From WHTF01 sp964482425 (GTDB lineage: Bacteria > Desulfobacterota > Binatia > UBA9968), in assembly GCA_964482425.1 (NCBI GenBank), contig CAYZXN010000190.1, forward strand, positions 1 through 11,749: 11,749 nt of DNA. Direction: 5' to 3'. Position numbers and translations under genes: made by a program. The notes below the pieces were generated by a model, which saw only the letters and a program-made list of their open reading frames with translations, was not told the origin of the DNA and did not search any database. Positions 1 through 7,020 of this stretch are shown here, piece after piece (position 1 is the stretch's first letter; each line of letters begins with the position of its first letter).

Positions 1-278
1 GGCCCTCGTATGTCGGTGAATGCGATAGGAATCAAGTCCTCGCCTTCGGCGCGATGCCACTCCATGTCATCAGTAGTGACGAAGCGCACCGGCATGGCAC
101 AGCGAATTTCCGGGACGACAGCGCTATGGACGTAATCAGGATCTCCAATACCGCCGAGCCGCCATGGATGGGATGGTGGTTCTATGAAAATGACTTCCCA
201 ACCTTCGTCGCCGACTTTAGGCTTCAGATGCTTGGCCTCACGACCTTGAGAACCAGCAGGCGGAGAGTTGAGCTTCAT
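1..278 (-). CDS. Partial hypothetical protein, C-terminus beyond the left edge
   Basis: On the minus strand an ATG at 278 opens a frame with no stop codon through to base 1, giving 92 complete codons. The protein begins MKLNSPPAGSQGREAKHL and later contains WEVIFIEPPSHPWRLGG and PEIRCAMPVRFVTTDDMEWH. It is fairly hydrophilic, with no signal peptide or membrane segment in the visible part. In this frame the previous stop is at 384-386, and 278 is the first ATG after it. The ribosome binding site is weak. I do not recognise the family. The mix of aromatic, acidic and proline-rich segments looks protein-like, but an antisense plus-strand frame is also open over much of the region (54-335), so the coding call is tentative. 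The sequence beyond the left edge would decide it. Confidence 0.45.
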   Translation of the reverse strand, partial: MKLNSPPAGSQGREAKHLKPKVGDEGWEVIFIEPPSHPWRLGGIGDPDYVHSAVVPEIRCAMPVRFVTTDDMEWHRAEGEDLIPIAFTDIRG

Positions 279-621
279 GCACGCCTGTCTATCTCGCGCG
301 CAACTGTTCGATGTGAGGATTACTGCATGTCGTGATCGCCAGGCGGAATGGTTACGGCTTCCAGCCGATCCATGGTCGTTGCGCTACCTGCTTCGATGAG
401 ATTGCCTGGGCTCTGATCTCGCGATGCTCCCAATAATGCCGAAATCGAAAGCACACAAATACCTGCTGTGTCCGGCGAAAGTTGTGGTTTTGTCGAGCCA
501 ATGGATGCCCGGGCCTTTCGGTTCGTCGCGAGTAGTGAACAAACAGTAACACTGACATTCTGATGACGCAGTACAAACCATGCTCAGATACGCTTCTCCT
601 CTTCGGGCGAAAAATACGCGA
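279..621. other. Intergenic stretch without a supported gene
   Basis: No frame here combines a start, a ribosome binding site and protein-like composition. A plus-strand frame from the ATG at 348 reads through to a TGA near 561, but one in-frame TGA near 418 interrupts it. It could be a decayed gene, though I recognise no family. Short minus-strand frames overlap each other and have no credible ribosome binding site. I see no repeat or clear terminator. Confidence 0.4.
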
Positions 622-765
622 TTAAGTCCAGATCACCTGCTTTGAGGCGATCATGTCGCGCATACCACCATCGTACTCGTCGATGAGGCTGGCAGCACCC
701 CTGATGACGAGATAGGTACCAATGATGATAGCTATAGCTATCACCAAATAGGGCAGAACCTTCAT
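622..765 (-). CDS. Small single-pass membrane protein (47 aa)
   Basis: This is a 47-residue protein starting MKVLPYLVIAIAIIIGTYLV and ending ASKQVIWT. Residues about 4-23 form one strongly hydrophobic helix with only Lys2 before it. Arg22 follows, then an amphipathic acidic tail (LIDEYDGGMRDMIASK). The start was chosen because a near-perfect Shine-Dalgarno (AAGGAGG, minus strand 770-776) sits four bases before this ATG. A longer frame opening at 957 lacks such a site and adds unconvincing sequence. The likely location is the inner membrane with the tail on one side. I do not recognise a family and cannot say what it does. It stands alone, with no neighbour in a plausible operon, so it could be a small regulatory or stress membrane protein. 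Confidence 0.6.
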   Translation of the reverse strand: MKVLPYLVIAIAIIIGTYLVIRGAASLIDEYDGGMRDMIASKQVIWT

Positions 766-769
766 GAAA

Positions 770-776
770 CCTCCTT
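770..776 (-). promoter_or_regulatory. Strong ribosome binding site of the 47-aa membrane protein
   Basis: Minus-strand AAGGAGG lies four bases before the ATG at 765. It fixes the start of the small membrane protein in preference to the upstream ATG at 957. Confidence 0.65.
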
Positions 777-1203
777 TTGAGCACGCCTGTGTTACTCCTT
801 TCCGCCTGAAAATCAAGGGAGCCCCCTCCCGATCACTGGATTGACGCATGAACTCACGACCGGCGCACTCGCAAAGCTCGTGATCGAAACGGCATATGAA
901 GTCCCGTGCAGACCGCGCGGTGGACCAAAGAACTCTAAATCCCACCTTGGTGAACATCGGGGTCTCCGGGGACGGGCTTAGTCAGGGCTTTTCAGTGTCT
1001 AAAATAGGCAGGCTAAAGTTGACCAGAGAGAGTAGGGAAGATCCCTTGAAGGCTGCCGTAGTTGCGTGTTTAATGTGCGAGTCTGAAGACGCCGGTGAAG
1101 TGGTAATTTTTCACTTCAATAGCTTTTGAGGAACTATTGGGACGGTGCGGGAAATTCTCCAAGGTAGTCATCGCTTTCCCGCGCGTTCGCGATACTTGCC
1201 AAG

Positions 1204-1237
1204 ATAAGGTTGGGAGTTCGACCTCCCATCCGCTCTA
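1204..1237 (+). other. tRNA 3'-end-like remnant (T-arm motif)
   Basis: The sequence GGGAGTTCGACCTCCC (1212-1227) resembles a tRNA T-arm with the GTTCGA signature, but the loop has six bases instead of seven. A matching 5' acceptor strand (about AGCGGAT) is absent from the preceding 100 bases. It may be a decayed tRNA or a tRNA-derived attachment-site fragment. No second copy occurs in the window. Confidence 0.25.
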
Positions 1238-1242
1238 TCTTT

Positions 1243-1272
1243 AAGCCCTTGTGTCAACAAAGGGCTTTTTTG
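1243..1272 (+). terminator. Intrinsic (rho-independent) terminator
   Basis: AAGCCCTT (1243-1250) pairs perfectly with AAGGGCTT (1260-1267) across a nine-base loop, and a run of T follows (1266-1271). This is a classic plus-strand terminator. It lies about 220 bases before the MFS gene and ends whatever transcript comes from the left. Confidence 0.8.
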
Positions 1273-1490
1273 TTGCTCCTTGACGAGAGGACGGTTGCGA
1301 CAGGCGTGTGAATCATCGAACCTTCAACCTTCCTGCAAATCGCCGCCGGCTTTTCTAATGAAGCAGGCCGTGTCGCAAAGCGGAAGTCGTCAATTAGGCG
1401 GCGTGCGACCGCTACTGAACCCGGTTAATTGATACGCCGCCCGGATGAACTAGAAGTTGCTTCAATGCCGGTGTGCTTTGACTCGCTAGA

Positions 1491-2720
1491 ATGCCGAAGA
1501 TGATGAGATTCACCTCCACGACTCGCGGGCTCGCCGCGTTGTATAGCGGCACACTGCTGTCAGGAGCCTGGGCGATGATCATCCCGGTCATTCCCGTCAT
1601 TGCCCGGGAGTTCGAAGTTTCCGCCGGAGCCGCAGCGCAGATTGTCACGGCATTTGCGGCCGGCAAATTTGTCGGGACCGTGATAGCGGGCATTGTTCTC
1701 GATCGCATGGGAACAAAGACGGCGCTGATCAGCGGGCCGTTGGCGGCGAGCCTCGCGGCGTTGCTTGCTGCCGGTGCGCCGTGGCTGAGCGCCATTTTGG
1801 CGTTGGCGCTGATCATGGGCGCCGCTGATAGTTTATGGTCTATCGCCAGAGAGGTTGCCGGGATCGATCTTGCTCAGCTTCATCAACGGGGTCGACTGAT
1901 GAGCAGTCTTCACGGCACATACAATCTTGGCGCGGCGATTTGTCCGTTCTTGGGAGGATGGCTTGCCGATACGTTTAGCTATAAAGCGGCGTTTCTCGGT
2001 TATGCCGTGGCCACCGGCCTTTCGGTGATAATAGGTTTAGTCAGTCCCGACTCCAGGATAGCCCCGACTCCATCAAAAAAGTCCACAAAGAAGCGCGGGC
2101 AGGCATCGCTGAAGCAGCGGTTGCGTGGGCTGTCGGACCTTTTTAGAGAGATCCACCCCGATTTGAGATCGACCTACGTCGCATTGGTCCTGGCGACATT
2201 GACCAGCCAGTCGCAAAGAATCATCGTGCAAAGTATGTTGCCGCTTTACGCTGGGTATTATCTCGATCTGCCGCCGACCCAGATCGGCATGCTCTTTACC
2301 ATCTCTGGGGTGGTCGTTTTCGCGATGATTATTCCTGCCGGGTTCATCATGGACCGCGTCGGTAGGAAATGGTGTACGGTGCCCAGCACGGGGTTACCGG
2401 CGCTGGTGTTTGTGCTGATCCCGCTGACCAGCAGTTTTACCCAATTATCGCTGTTGGTCGGCCTGGCGGGTTTGGCCCAAGGCCTTTCGTTGGGTTCACT
2501 GGCAACTTCAACCTACGACGTGGTGCCTGCCCACGCACGCGGCCGCTTGCAGGCACTGCGACGCACCATAGCGGAGTTAGGCAGCGGCGTGGCTCCTTTG
2601 TTCGGCGGCTACCTTGCCAACACCTATAATCCCGGAGTGCCGTTTCTGGTTTACGCGCCGCTACTGGTGTTTTCTGCGGTTCTGCTTGCAGTCGTGGGGA
2701 AGGAAACCCTGGAAAGATAG
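1491..2720 (+). CDS. Major facilitator superfamily (MFS) transporter
   Basis: This 409-residue protein has about twelve hydrophobic segments in two halves and is an inner-membrane secondary transporter. The first half shows the motif-A-like loop between helices 2 and 3 (GIVLDRMGTK, residues 67-76). The equivalent loop in the second half is a better match (GFIMDRVGRK, 284-293). A charged cytoplasmic linker rich in Lys and Arg (about 188-226) separates the halves, and the length is typical of the 12-helix MFS. The motif pattern resembles drug or sugar efflux and uptake carriers, but it does not reveal the substrate or direction. The ATG at 1491 is the first after an in-frame TGA at 1479. The ribosome binding site is weak, and the ATG codons at 1500 or 1503 could serve instead. 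The gene appears monocistronic and converges on the asmA-like gene 35 bases away. Confidence 0.9.
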   Translation: MPKMMRFTSTTRGLAALYSGTLLSGAWAMIIPVIPVIAREFEVSAGAAAQIVTAFAAGKFVGTVIAGIVLDRMGTKTALISGPLAASLAALLAAGAPWLSAILALALIMGAADSLWSIAREVAGIDLAQLHQRGRLMSSLHGTYNLGAAICPFLGGWLADTFSYKAAFLGYAVATGLSVIIGLVSPDSRIAPTPSKKSTKKRGQASLKQRLRGLSDLFREIHPDLRSTYVALVLATLTSQSQRIIVQSMLPLYAGYYLDLPPTQIGMLFTISGVVVFAMIIPAGFIMDRVGRKWCTVPSTGLPALVFVLIPLTSSFTQLSLLVGLAGLAQGLSLGSLATSTYDVVPAHARGRLQALRRTIAELGSGVAPLFGGYLANTYNPGVPFLVYAPLLVFSAVLLAVVGKETLER

Positions 2721-2755
2721 CGTGAGTACCGGAACTCAGCATGCTAATCGCGGCT

Positions 2756-5227
2756 TTATCGCCTGTCGCGCTGACGACCGAACAAACCTTCCAATCCTTT
2801 GCGAATTAAATTCTCAGGTGAGTCCTGCTTGGGCTCACGCGGTTGCTCGACGCCGCTGTCGCTCGGCGCCCTGCGCTCCCTTGGTCCGAACATCTGCTGT
2901 AGTTCTTCCGCGCCTCTTTGCAACAGTCCACGCTGGAGGGTTTTGGTCAAATAACTGGTGTCCGGCCGGGGCCTTACATTGGGCATTTCCCCGGCAACGA
3001 CAAACGGTATCTCAAGCTCATTGTTGCTGTTGAAAAGCAAGCGAGTCTCCCGTAGCGCGCCCGCCAAATCGGCGGAGAGTTGGGGCGAGAAGCGCACTAC
3101 CCCGCGAAAATCTACGCGCCGCTCGAAATCGGCCCAACCGTTACCCTCGACCCTGAACTGTGCCGCCGCGATGCGGAGATTTTTAAAGTTCAAGCGCGAA
3201 TCGCCCAATTCGAGCTGCGTCTGCAGTTCCTTGAACTCGGTATCTTTGGCGGCAAAAGTTTCCGGGTATTTCTTCCGAATAGTCGGGCTAATCAGGTTGG
3301 TCAGTCCGGGGACTCCCGTCGCGCCCGATAGAACAGTATCGGCGATATTGAAATTCAAAATCGCGCCCTGAAGCACTTCTGTTTGGCCCTGGCCGCGCAA
3401 ATTGGCCTTTATGGATTGCCACCGATCGCCTTGGCCGGTGAGTTTGATATTGCCGTTTAGATTGCCACGGATATCGCGCTGGCTCTCCATCTCGAAGTAG
3501 CGGTACAACTGGACCAGATCGATTGCTTTGAGTTCGGAGGTAACGGTAAACCTCGGAATTTCGTTAGCCGCATATTCTCCAGTCAAGCGCGCCCCTCCGT
3601 TCAACAGATTCGCGCTCAGATCGCGCAACGTGAGCAGCTTATTGTCATAGGAAACATTGGCTTGAAGATTTTTATAAGCCAAGTTGTAGAGGCTGCCGTC
3701 GCTCGAATTGATCGTGCCGCGCACGGTCGTGCCACCCTTGACGGAGGTTATCCCGCCCTCGCTGCGCACATCGCGTAAGGTATCTTTTTGGCGCTGCTCG
3801 GGCAGTGACTTTTCTATATCCGCCATCGCCAATTGGCTTGCCGAAAGCTTGTAGGAGAGCGCAAGCGGCGAGAACCTTTCAATGTTCGCCGCCAACCGTA
3901 TCGGCGAACTGCCGAGATTCAACGTAGTTTCTTTCAGCTCTGCGCGCTGTCCTGAAAAGACAATCTGGGTATTGATGTTGTCGATGGGTTTTGGCAATTG
4001 TGAAATCCTGAACCGCGCACCCTGCAGGCTTCCTTTACCTTCAATCTGAGGAAAGTTTGCTCCCCCGAGCGGACCGCGCACAGTCGCCAGCACTTGCGCC
4101 TTTCCCTCCAGCCCATAGTCGCTTAGCGCCGGAATGAGTTTCTCCCAACCCTCCAAGGCAGCCGGTTCTGAATTCAGTGAAAGATTGACCGCCGTTCGGG
4201 CGCCAAGTAAGATTTCACCTGTAATCTTCAAGGGCAATGTATGGAGTTGAAGAGCCGTCTGGTCCAAGATGATTTTGTCGCTGGCGTAGCGCGCCTGCGT
4301 GGTTAGCGTTAACGGAATGCCGGCCGGTTTGCTAAACGAGTCGCCGTAGCGGATGGTGCCGTCGGTAGCTTGCAGGCTGCCGTTGACGGCAAGACTCTGC
4401 AGCGTTCCCTTCAGTTTCAGCTCTTTCATCGACAAGACACCGCCAACTTCCAAGTCTTTCGGTAGAATGTTTCTAAACTTCGGAAGCGCGCTTTTAAGCT
4501 GGTTTAAATCGAGAGAGTCGATGGAAATCCCTCCATCGAAAGAAGTTTTGCTGTAATCATGATCCTCGGGAAGCGGGCCGACCCGCGCATTGATCCTGAT
4601 ATTTTGTTTCGCTGCAAATAAGGCTACCGCCAGATCTATGGAAAAGGGTGCATCAAAATCCAGGTCGCGTACTTCGAGATCGACCTGGCGCGCATGTAAA
4701 GAGGTGCCGTCCGTAAGGTCTCGATATCGCACCTCACCGGCGGACATGTCGAGTAGGGAAATCAGAAAAGCAGCACGTTCTGCGGTATCCGCGGTTTCGG
4801 ACTCTTTGTCGCGGCGAACTCCTTTGTCCTTTTCCGTCGCGCCGATGGTCGAAAAATTATAAACGCCTTTTTTGTTGCGGATGATGTTTAATGTCGGCTG
4901 GTTGAGAATGAGCCGTTTGACCTGAACCTCACCGCGTAATAACGGTAGAAGCCTGGCGTTGGCTTGAAGATCTTTGGCGCGCACGAAGTCATCCGAAGAG
5001 AAGGCAGGATCGTCGGCCAGGGTAAAATCCTGGAAGCGGACGCCAATGCCGTTCCAGATGCTGACCTCAATCTCCCCCACCGAGATACGACGGTTCAGAG
5101 CGTTTTGTGCTTGCTCGATCAGATAATCGCGATTTCGCTCGACGTACGCGTTGATGTTCAAGAGCGCAACCAGGAATGCGATAAACAAAAGTAAGAGAAC
5201 GCTGCCGCCGATGATCCACTTGCGCAT
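2756..5227 (-). CDS. AsmA family protein
   Basis: This is an 823-residue envelope protein. Residues about 5-26 form a single N-terminal membrane anchor (WIIGGSVLLLLFIAFLVALL) after a short basic start. The next 100 residues carry the AsmA-type N-terminal pattern (a long helix, then ISVGEIEVSIWNGIGVRFQDF and LLPLLRGEVQVKRLIL). The body is mostly beta-strand repeats, as expected of the AsmA/TamB/YhdP group, elongated periplasmic proteins implicated in phospholipid transport to the outer membrane or in outer-membrane homeostasis. An AsmA-like C-terminal region with LNFNIADTVLSGATGVPGL and VEGNGWADF (about 630-750) follows. The last 70 residues are a charged Arg-, Glu- and Pro-rich tail. A Shine-Dalgarno (AAGGGA) lies about six bases before the ATG at 5227. 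The gene is transcribed away from the glmL-like gene and stands alone. The family is clear, but the exact role is inferred. Confidence 0.88.
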   Translation of the reverse strand: MRKWIIGGSVLLLLFIAFLVALLNINAYVERNRDYLIEQAQNALNRRISVGEIEVSIWNGIGVRFQDFTLADDPAFSSDDFVRAKDLQANARLLPLLRGEVQVKRLILNQPTLNIIRNKKGVYNFSTIGATEKDKGVRRDKESETADTAERAAFLISLLDMSAGEVRYRDLTDGTSLHARQVDLEVRDLDFDAPFSIDLAVALFAAKQNIRINARVGPLPEDHDYSKTSFDGGISIDSLDLNQLKSALPKFRNILPKDLEVGGVLSMKELKLKGTLQSLAVNGSLQATDGTIRYGDSFSKPAGIPLTLTTQARYASDKIILDQTALQLHTLPLKITGEILLGARTAVNLSLNSEPAALEGWEKLIPALSDYGLEGKAQVLATVRGPLGGANFPQIEGKGSLQGARFRISQLPKPIDNINTQIVFSGQRAELKETTLNLGSSPIRLAANIERFSPLALSYKLSASQLAMADIEKSLPEQRQKDTLRDVRSEGGITSVKGGTTVRGTINSSDGSLYNLAYKNLQANVSYDNKLLTLRDLSANLLNGGARLTGEYAANEIPRFTVTSELKAIDLVQLYRYFEMESQRDIRGNLNGNIKLTGQGDRWQSIKANLRGQGQTEVLQGAILNFNIADTVLSGATGVPGLTNLISPTIRKKYPETFAAKDTEFKELQTQLELGDSRLNFKNLRIAAAQFRVEGNGWADFERRVDFRGVVRFSPQLSADLAGALRETRLLFNSNNELEIPFVVAGEMPNVRPRPDTSYLTKTLQRGLLQRGAEELQQMFGPRERRAPSDSGVEQPREPKQDSPENLIRKGLEGLFGRQRDRR

Positions 5228-5330
5228 AAATTCCCTTCCGCATTGCGGGATTGGCGACCGAGGCCGGTTGTGTTAGATGTCGAAATTCGTAAGTGCAGAT
5301 GGCCGCGCGGTCAACTGCTCTAATTGTAGT

Positions 5331-5359
5331 ATATTAACCGCCGTCGAAAAAGCCGCCAA
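5331..5359 (-). promoter_or_regulatory. Candidate sigma70 promoter for the AsmA gene
   Basis: On the minus strand TTGGCG (5354-5359) and TAATAT (5331-5336) are 17 bases apart, each matching the consensus at four of six positions. An overlapping TACAAT (5323-5328) is an alternative -10 box. It lies about 100 bases before the asmA-like start in the divergent spacer. Confidence 0.3.
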
Positions 5360-5472
5360 CGTGCTTAGGCTGAAATGGAATTTATCGAGCCGAGAGTCAC
5401 TACGCCGGGTTCAGTGTGTATCGCGCTAAGGTGTGTAGGAGTGGTTTGTTGGTGGAGGCTTCTGCGCGAGAG

Positions 5473-5500
5473 TTGACTGTTATAGTAGAGCTTCTATCTG
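5473..5500 (+). promoter_or_regulatory. Candidate sigma70 promoter for the GlmL-like gene
   Basis: TTGACT (5473-5478) and TATCTG (5495-5500) are 16 bases apart. The predicted start would fall only about ten bases before the ATG at 5517, which has no Shine-Dalgarno. That combination would give a nearly leaderless transcript. Confidence 0.35.
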
Positions 5501-5516
5501 ATCTGCCCGATTCCCT

Positions 5517-6959
5517 ATGAAACCTCTCGCAATCCTCGTCGATTTCGGCAGCACGTTCACTAAAATCACGGCGGTCGATCTTGCAAAAGCCCAAGTTCTT
5601 GGGAGAAGCCAGGCGCCTTCGACGGTGCTTACGGACGTGCGTGAAGGTCTCATGCGCGCACTGCAAGGCTTGCAGGAACGATTTCATGTGTTTCCCCGAA
5701 CCCCGTCCGATCTCAGAGTTTTGGAGAACCATGTCGTGCTCGCTTCAAGCAGCGCGGCGGGCGGCCTGCGCATGGCGGTGATAGGGTTGGTTCCCGGATT
5801 GACGGTCCAGGCTGCGACCCAGGCAGCGTTGGGCGCCGGCGCCAAGATAATCGGAGCTTTGGGTTTCAAGCTGAACGATCAGTCGATACGGGAGATCGCC
5901 GCCATGCGGCCCGACATGGTACTTCTCACCGGCGGTACGGATGGCGGAGATTCTGCGACGATTCTGCACAATGCATCCATACTGGGGCGTGCTGCGCTCT
6001 CGGTTCCCGTGGTGGTGGCGGGCAATGCCGCGGTAGCCGCCAGGGCTTGCGAAATCCTGAAAGAGGGCGGCAAGGAGGCGCGCCGCGCCGCTAACGTCAT
6101 GCCCCGACCTGGGGAACTGGCAGTGGAGTCGGCGCGTGACGAAATTCGCAAACTGTTCATGGAACGAATCACTGAAGCCAAGGGGCTCGATAAAATCCGC
6201 GCCATGGTTCCCGTCGTTCTGCCCACCCCAATGGCGGTATTGCAAGGCGTGCTGCTCGGCGCTCGCGGACATGACGATGTAGAAGGCTGGGGCGATATGC
6301 TGGTGGTCGATGTCGGCGGTGCTACCACCGATGTTCATTCGGCGGGGTGGGGCGAAACGGGGGGCGAGAGCACAATTGCCCAAGGACTGTCCGAGCCTTA
6401 TGCCAAAAGGACGGTAGAAGGGGATTTGGGAATACGCTACAACGCAGGCACGCTGTTGAGTCAAGTGGGTGAGGACTATCTGGAAGCAGAGTTGCGCAAA
6501 TCATTTCCGCAGCTTGCGGCATCGACGAACGAAATTGCGGAATATATCGTGGATATCAGCCGCTCGACCGATCACATCCCCCGGAAATCGTGGCATTCCG
6601 CGGTGGACGCTTTGTTGTCGCGTATTGCCGTCGACATCGCAGTGGAGCGTCACGTCGGCAGGCGAGAGCGGATCGTCTCTCGCGAGGGAGAAGCATGGGT
6701 GCACTACGGAAAAGATCTGCGGGAAACACGCACGTTGATCGGAACGGGCGGAGTCTTTATCTACAATCCACATGCCGCTTTCATTCTCCAACGTCAAACG
6801 GATGTTGACTCTCGCTACGAGGTATTGCGGCCGAAGAATCCGCGCACCTTCATCGATTCGTCTTACCTGCTTTATGCCGTCGGTTTGTTGTCGGATAGCC
6901 ATCCCGATGTGGGCGCGCGAATGTTTCATACGCACATAAAACCGCCGGCTCTTGAATGA
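5517..6959 (+). CDS. GlmL/MutL-like ASKHA-fold ATPase (mutase accessory family)
   Basis: This 480-residue protein spans the usual length of the GlmL/MutL family, named for the gene between glmS and glmE in B12-dependent glutamate (methylaspartate) mutase operons. It is not the DNA mismatch repair MutL. The actin/Hsp70-like nucleotide-binding fold is evident. Phosphate loop 1 is VDFGSTFTK (8-16) and phosphate loop 2 is VVDVGGATTDVHS (263-275). Other conserved blocks are SSSAAGGLRMAVIGL (78-92), LLTGGTDGGDS (136-146), TVEGDLGIR (299-307), GTGGVF (409-414) and FIDSSYLLYAVGLL (445-458). It is cytoplasmic, with no signal peptide. The family role is thought to be an ATP-dependent chaperone or reactivator for mutases, though this is not well established. 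The ATG at 5517 is the only start after the in-frame stop at 5499, and it lacks a Shine-Dalgarno. No mutase gene occurs in this window. The next gene, 61 bases downstream, encodes an NMT1-like protein. Confidence 0.87.
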   Translation: MKPLAILVDFGSTFTKITAVDLAKAQVLGRSQAPSTVLTDVREGLMRALQGLQERFHVFPRTPSDLRVLENHVVLASSSAAGGLRMAVIGLVPGLTVQAATQAALGAGAKIIGALGFKLNDQSIREIAAMRPDMVLLTGGTDGGDSATILHNASILGRAALSVPVVVAGNAAVAARACEILKEGGKEARRAANVMPRPGELAVESARDEIRKLFMERITEAKGLDKIRAMVPVVLPTPMAVLQGVLLGARGHDDVEGWGDMLVVDVGGATTDVHSAGWGETGGESTIAQGLSEPYAKRTVEGDLGIRYNAGTLLSQVGEDYLEAELRKSFPQLAASTNEIAEYIVDISRSTDHIPRKSWHSAVDALLSRIAVDIAVERHVGRRERIVSREGEAWVHYGKDLRETRTLIGTGGVFIYNPHAAFILQRQTDVDSRYEVLRPKNPRTFIDSSYLLYAVGLLSDSHPDVGARMFHTHIKPPALE

Positions 6960-6960
6960 T

Positions 6961-6988
6961 CCCTCGCTGGGTAGGGTCGACCCTCGCT
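6961..6988. repeat. Direct repeat plus 12-bp palindrome in the glmL-like/NMT1 spacer
   Basis: CCCTCGCT occurs at 6961-6968 and again at 6981-6988, a 20-base period or about two helical turns. A perfect palindrome AGGGTCGACCCT (6973-6984) overlaps the second copy. It may be an operator or an mRNA hairpin between the two cistrons. No T-run follows, so it is probably not a terminator. Confidence 0.4.
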
Positions 6989-7008
6989 ATTAACCAAAAA
7001 CAAGTCAT

Positions 7009-7014
7009 AGGAGA
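7009..7014 (+). promoter_or_regulatory. Ribosome binding site deciding the NMT1-like start
   Basis: AGGAGA is six bases before the ATG at 7021 but only three bases before the in-frame TTG at 7018. The spacing supports ATG 7021 as the start. Confidence 0.65.
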
Positions 7015-7020
7015 ATCTTG

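Larger units (their letters stand above)
1147..1272 (+). ncRNA. Candidate structured small RNA ending in a terminator
   Basis: Consecutive hairpins can be drawn on the plus strand. GCGGGAAA (1147-1154) pairs with TTTCCCGC (1175-1182). AAGATA (1201-1206) pairs with TATCTT (1236-1241), enclosing TGGGAG (1211-1216) paired with CTCCCA (1223-1228). The series ends in a U-tailed terminator hairpin. No protein gene lies upstream on this strand to use that terminator, so it may end a noncoding transcript. The third hairpin has a T-arm-like look (GGGAG, loop TTCGAC, CTCCC), which also fits a decayed tRNA 3' end. I could not find the 5' half of a tRNA, and the sequence does not look like tmRNA, 4.5S or 6S RNA. 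No convincing promoter was found, so the 5' boundary is uncertain. Confidence 0.3.
766..1490. other. Long gene-poor region before the MFS gene
   Basis: About 725 bases hold no protein gene that I can support. A 77-codon plus-strand frame (896-1129) has no good ribosome binding site and no recognisable protein character. What the region does hold is a cluster of hairpins and an intrinsic terminator between 1147 and 1272, listed separately. It also holds an 8-bp inverted repeat (GGCGGCGT at 1397-1404, ACGCCGCC at 1434-1441) about 50 bases before the transporter start, which could be an operator or a leader hairpin. Confidence 0.5.

Noticed and set aside
54..335. 93-codon plus-strand frame
   Set aside because: It is antisense to the more protein-like minus-strand frame at 1-278 and has no ribosome binding site or recognisable motif.
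348..564. Plus-strand frame interrupted by one TGA, considered as a pseudogene or selenocysteine gene
   Set aside because: There is no recognisable family and no SECIS-like evidence. One stop in a short frame is expected by chance.
896..1129. 77-codon plus-strand frame
   Set aside because: It has no ribosome binding site and no recognisable domain, and its composition looks random.
1140..1272. tmRNA, 4.5S RNA or intact tRNA
   Set aside because: There is no tag reading frame, no SRP domain sequence and no 5' acceptor strand. The T-loop-like element has only six bases.
1412..1816. 134-codon minus-strand frame over the start of the MFS gene
   Set aside because: It is an antisense shadow of the clear transporter. 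Its Ala-rich content follows from the complementary codons.
5745..6464. 239-codon minus-strand frame inside the GlmL-like gene
   Set aside because: It is antisense to a gene with strong family motifs and shows no domain of its own.
5517..6959. Reading the GlmL-like protein as DNA mismatch repair MutL
   Set aside because: The names coincide, but the motifs here are ASKHA phosphate loops, not GHKL ATPase motifs.
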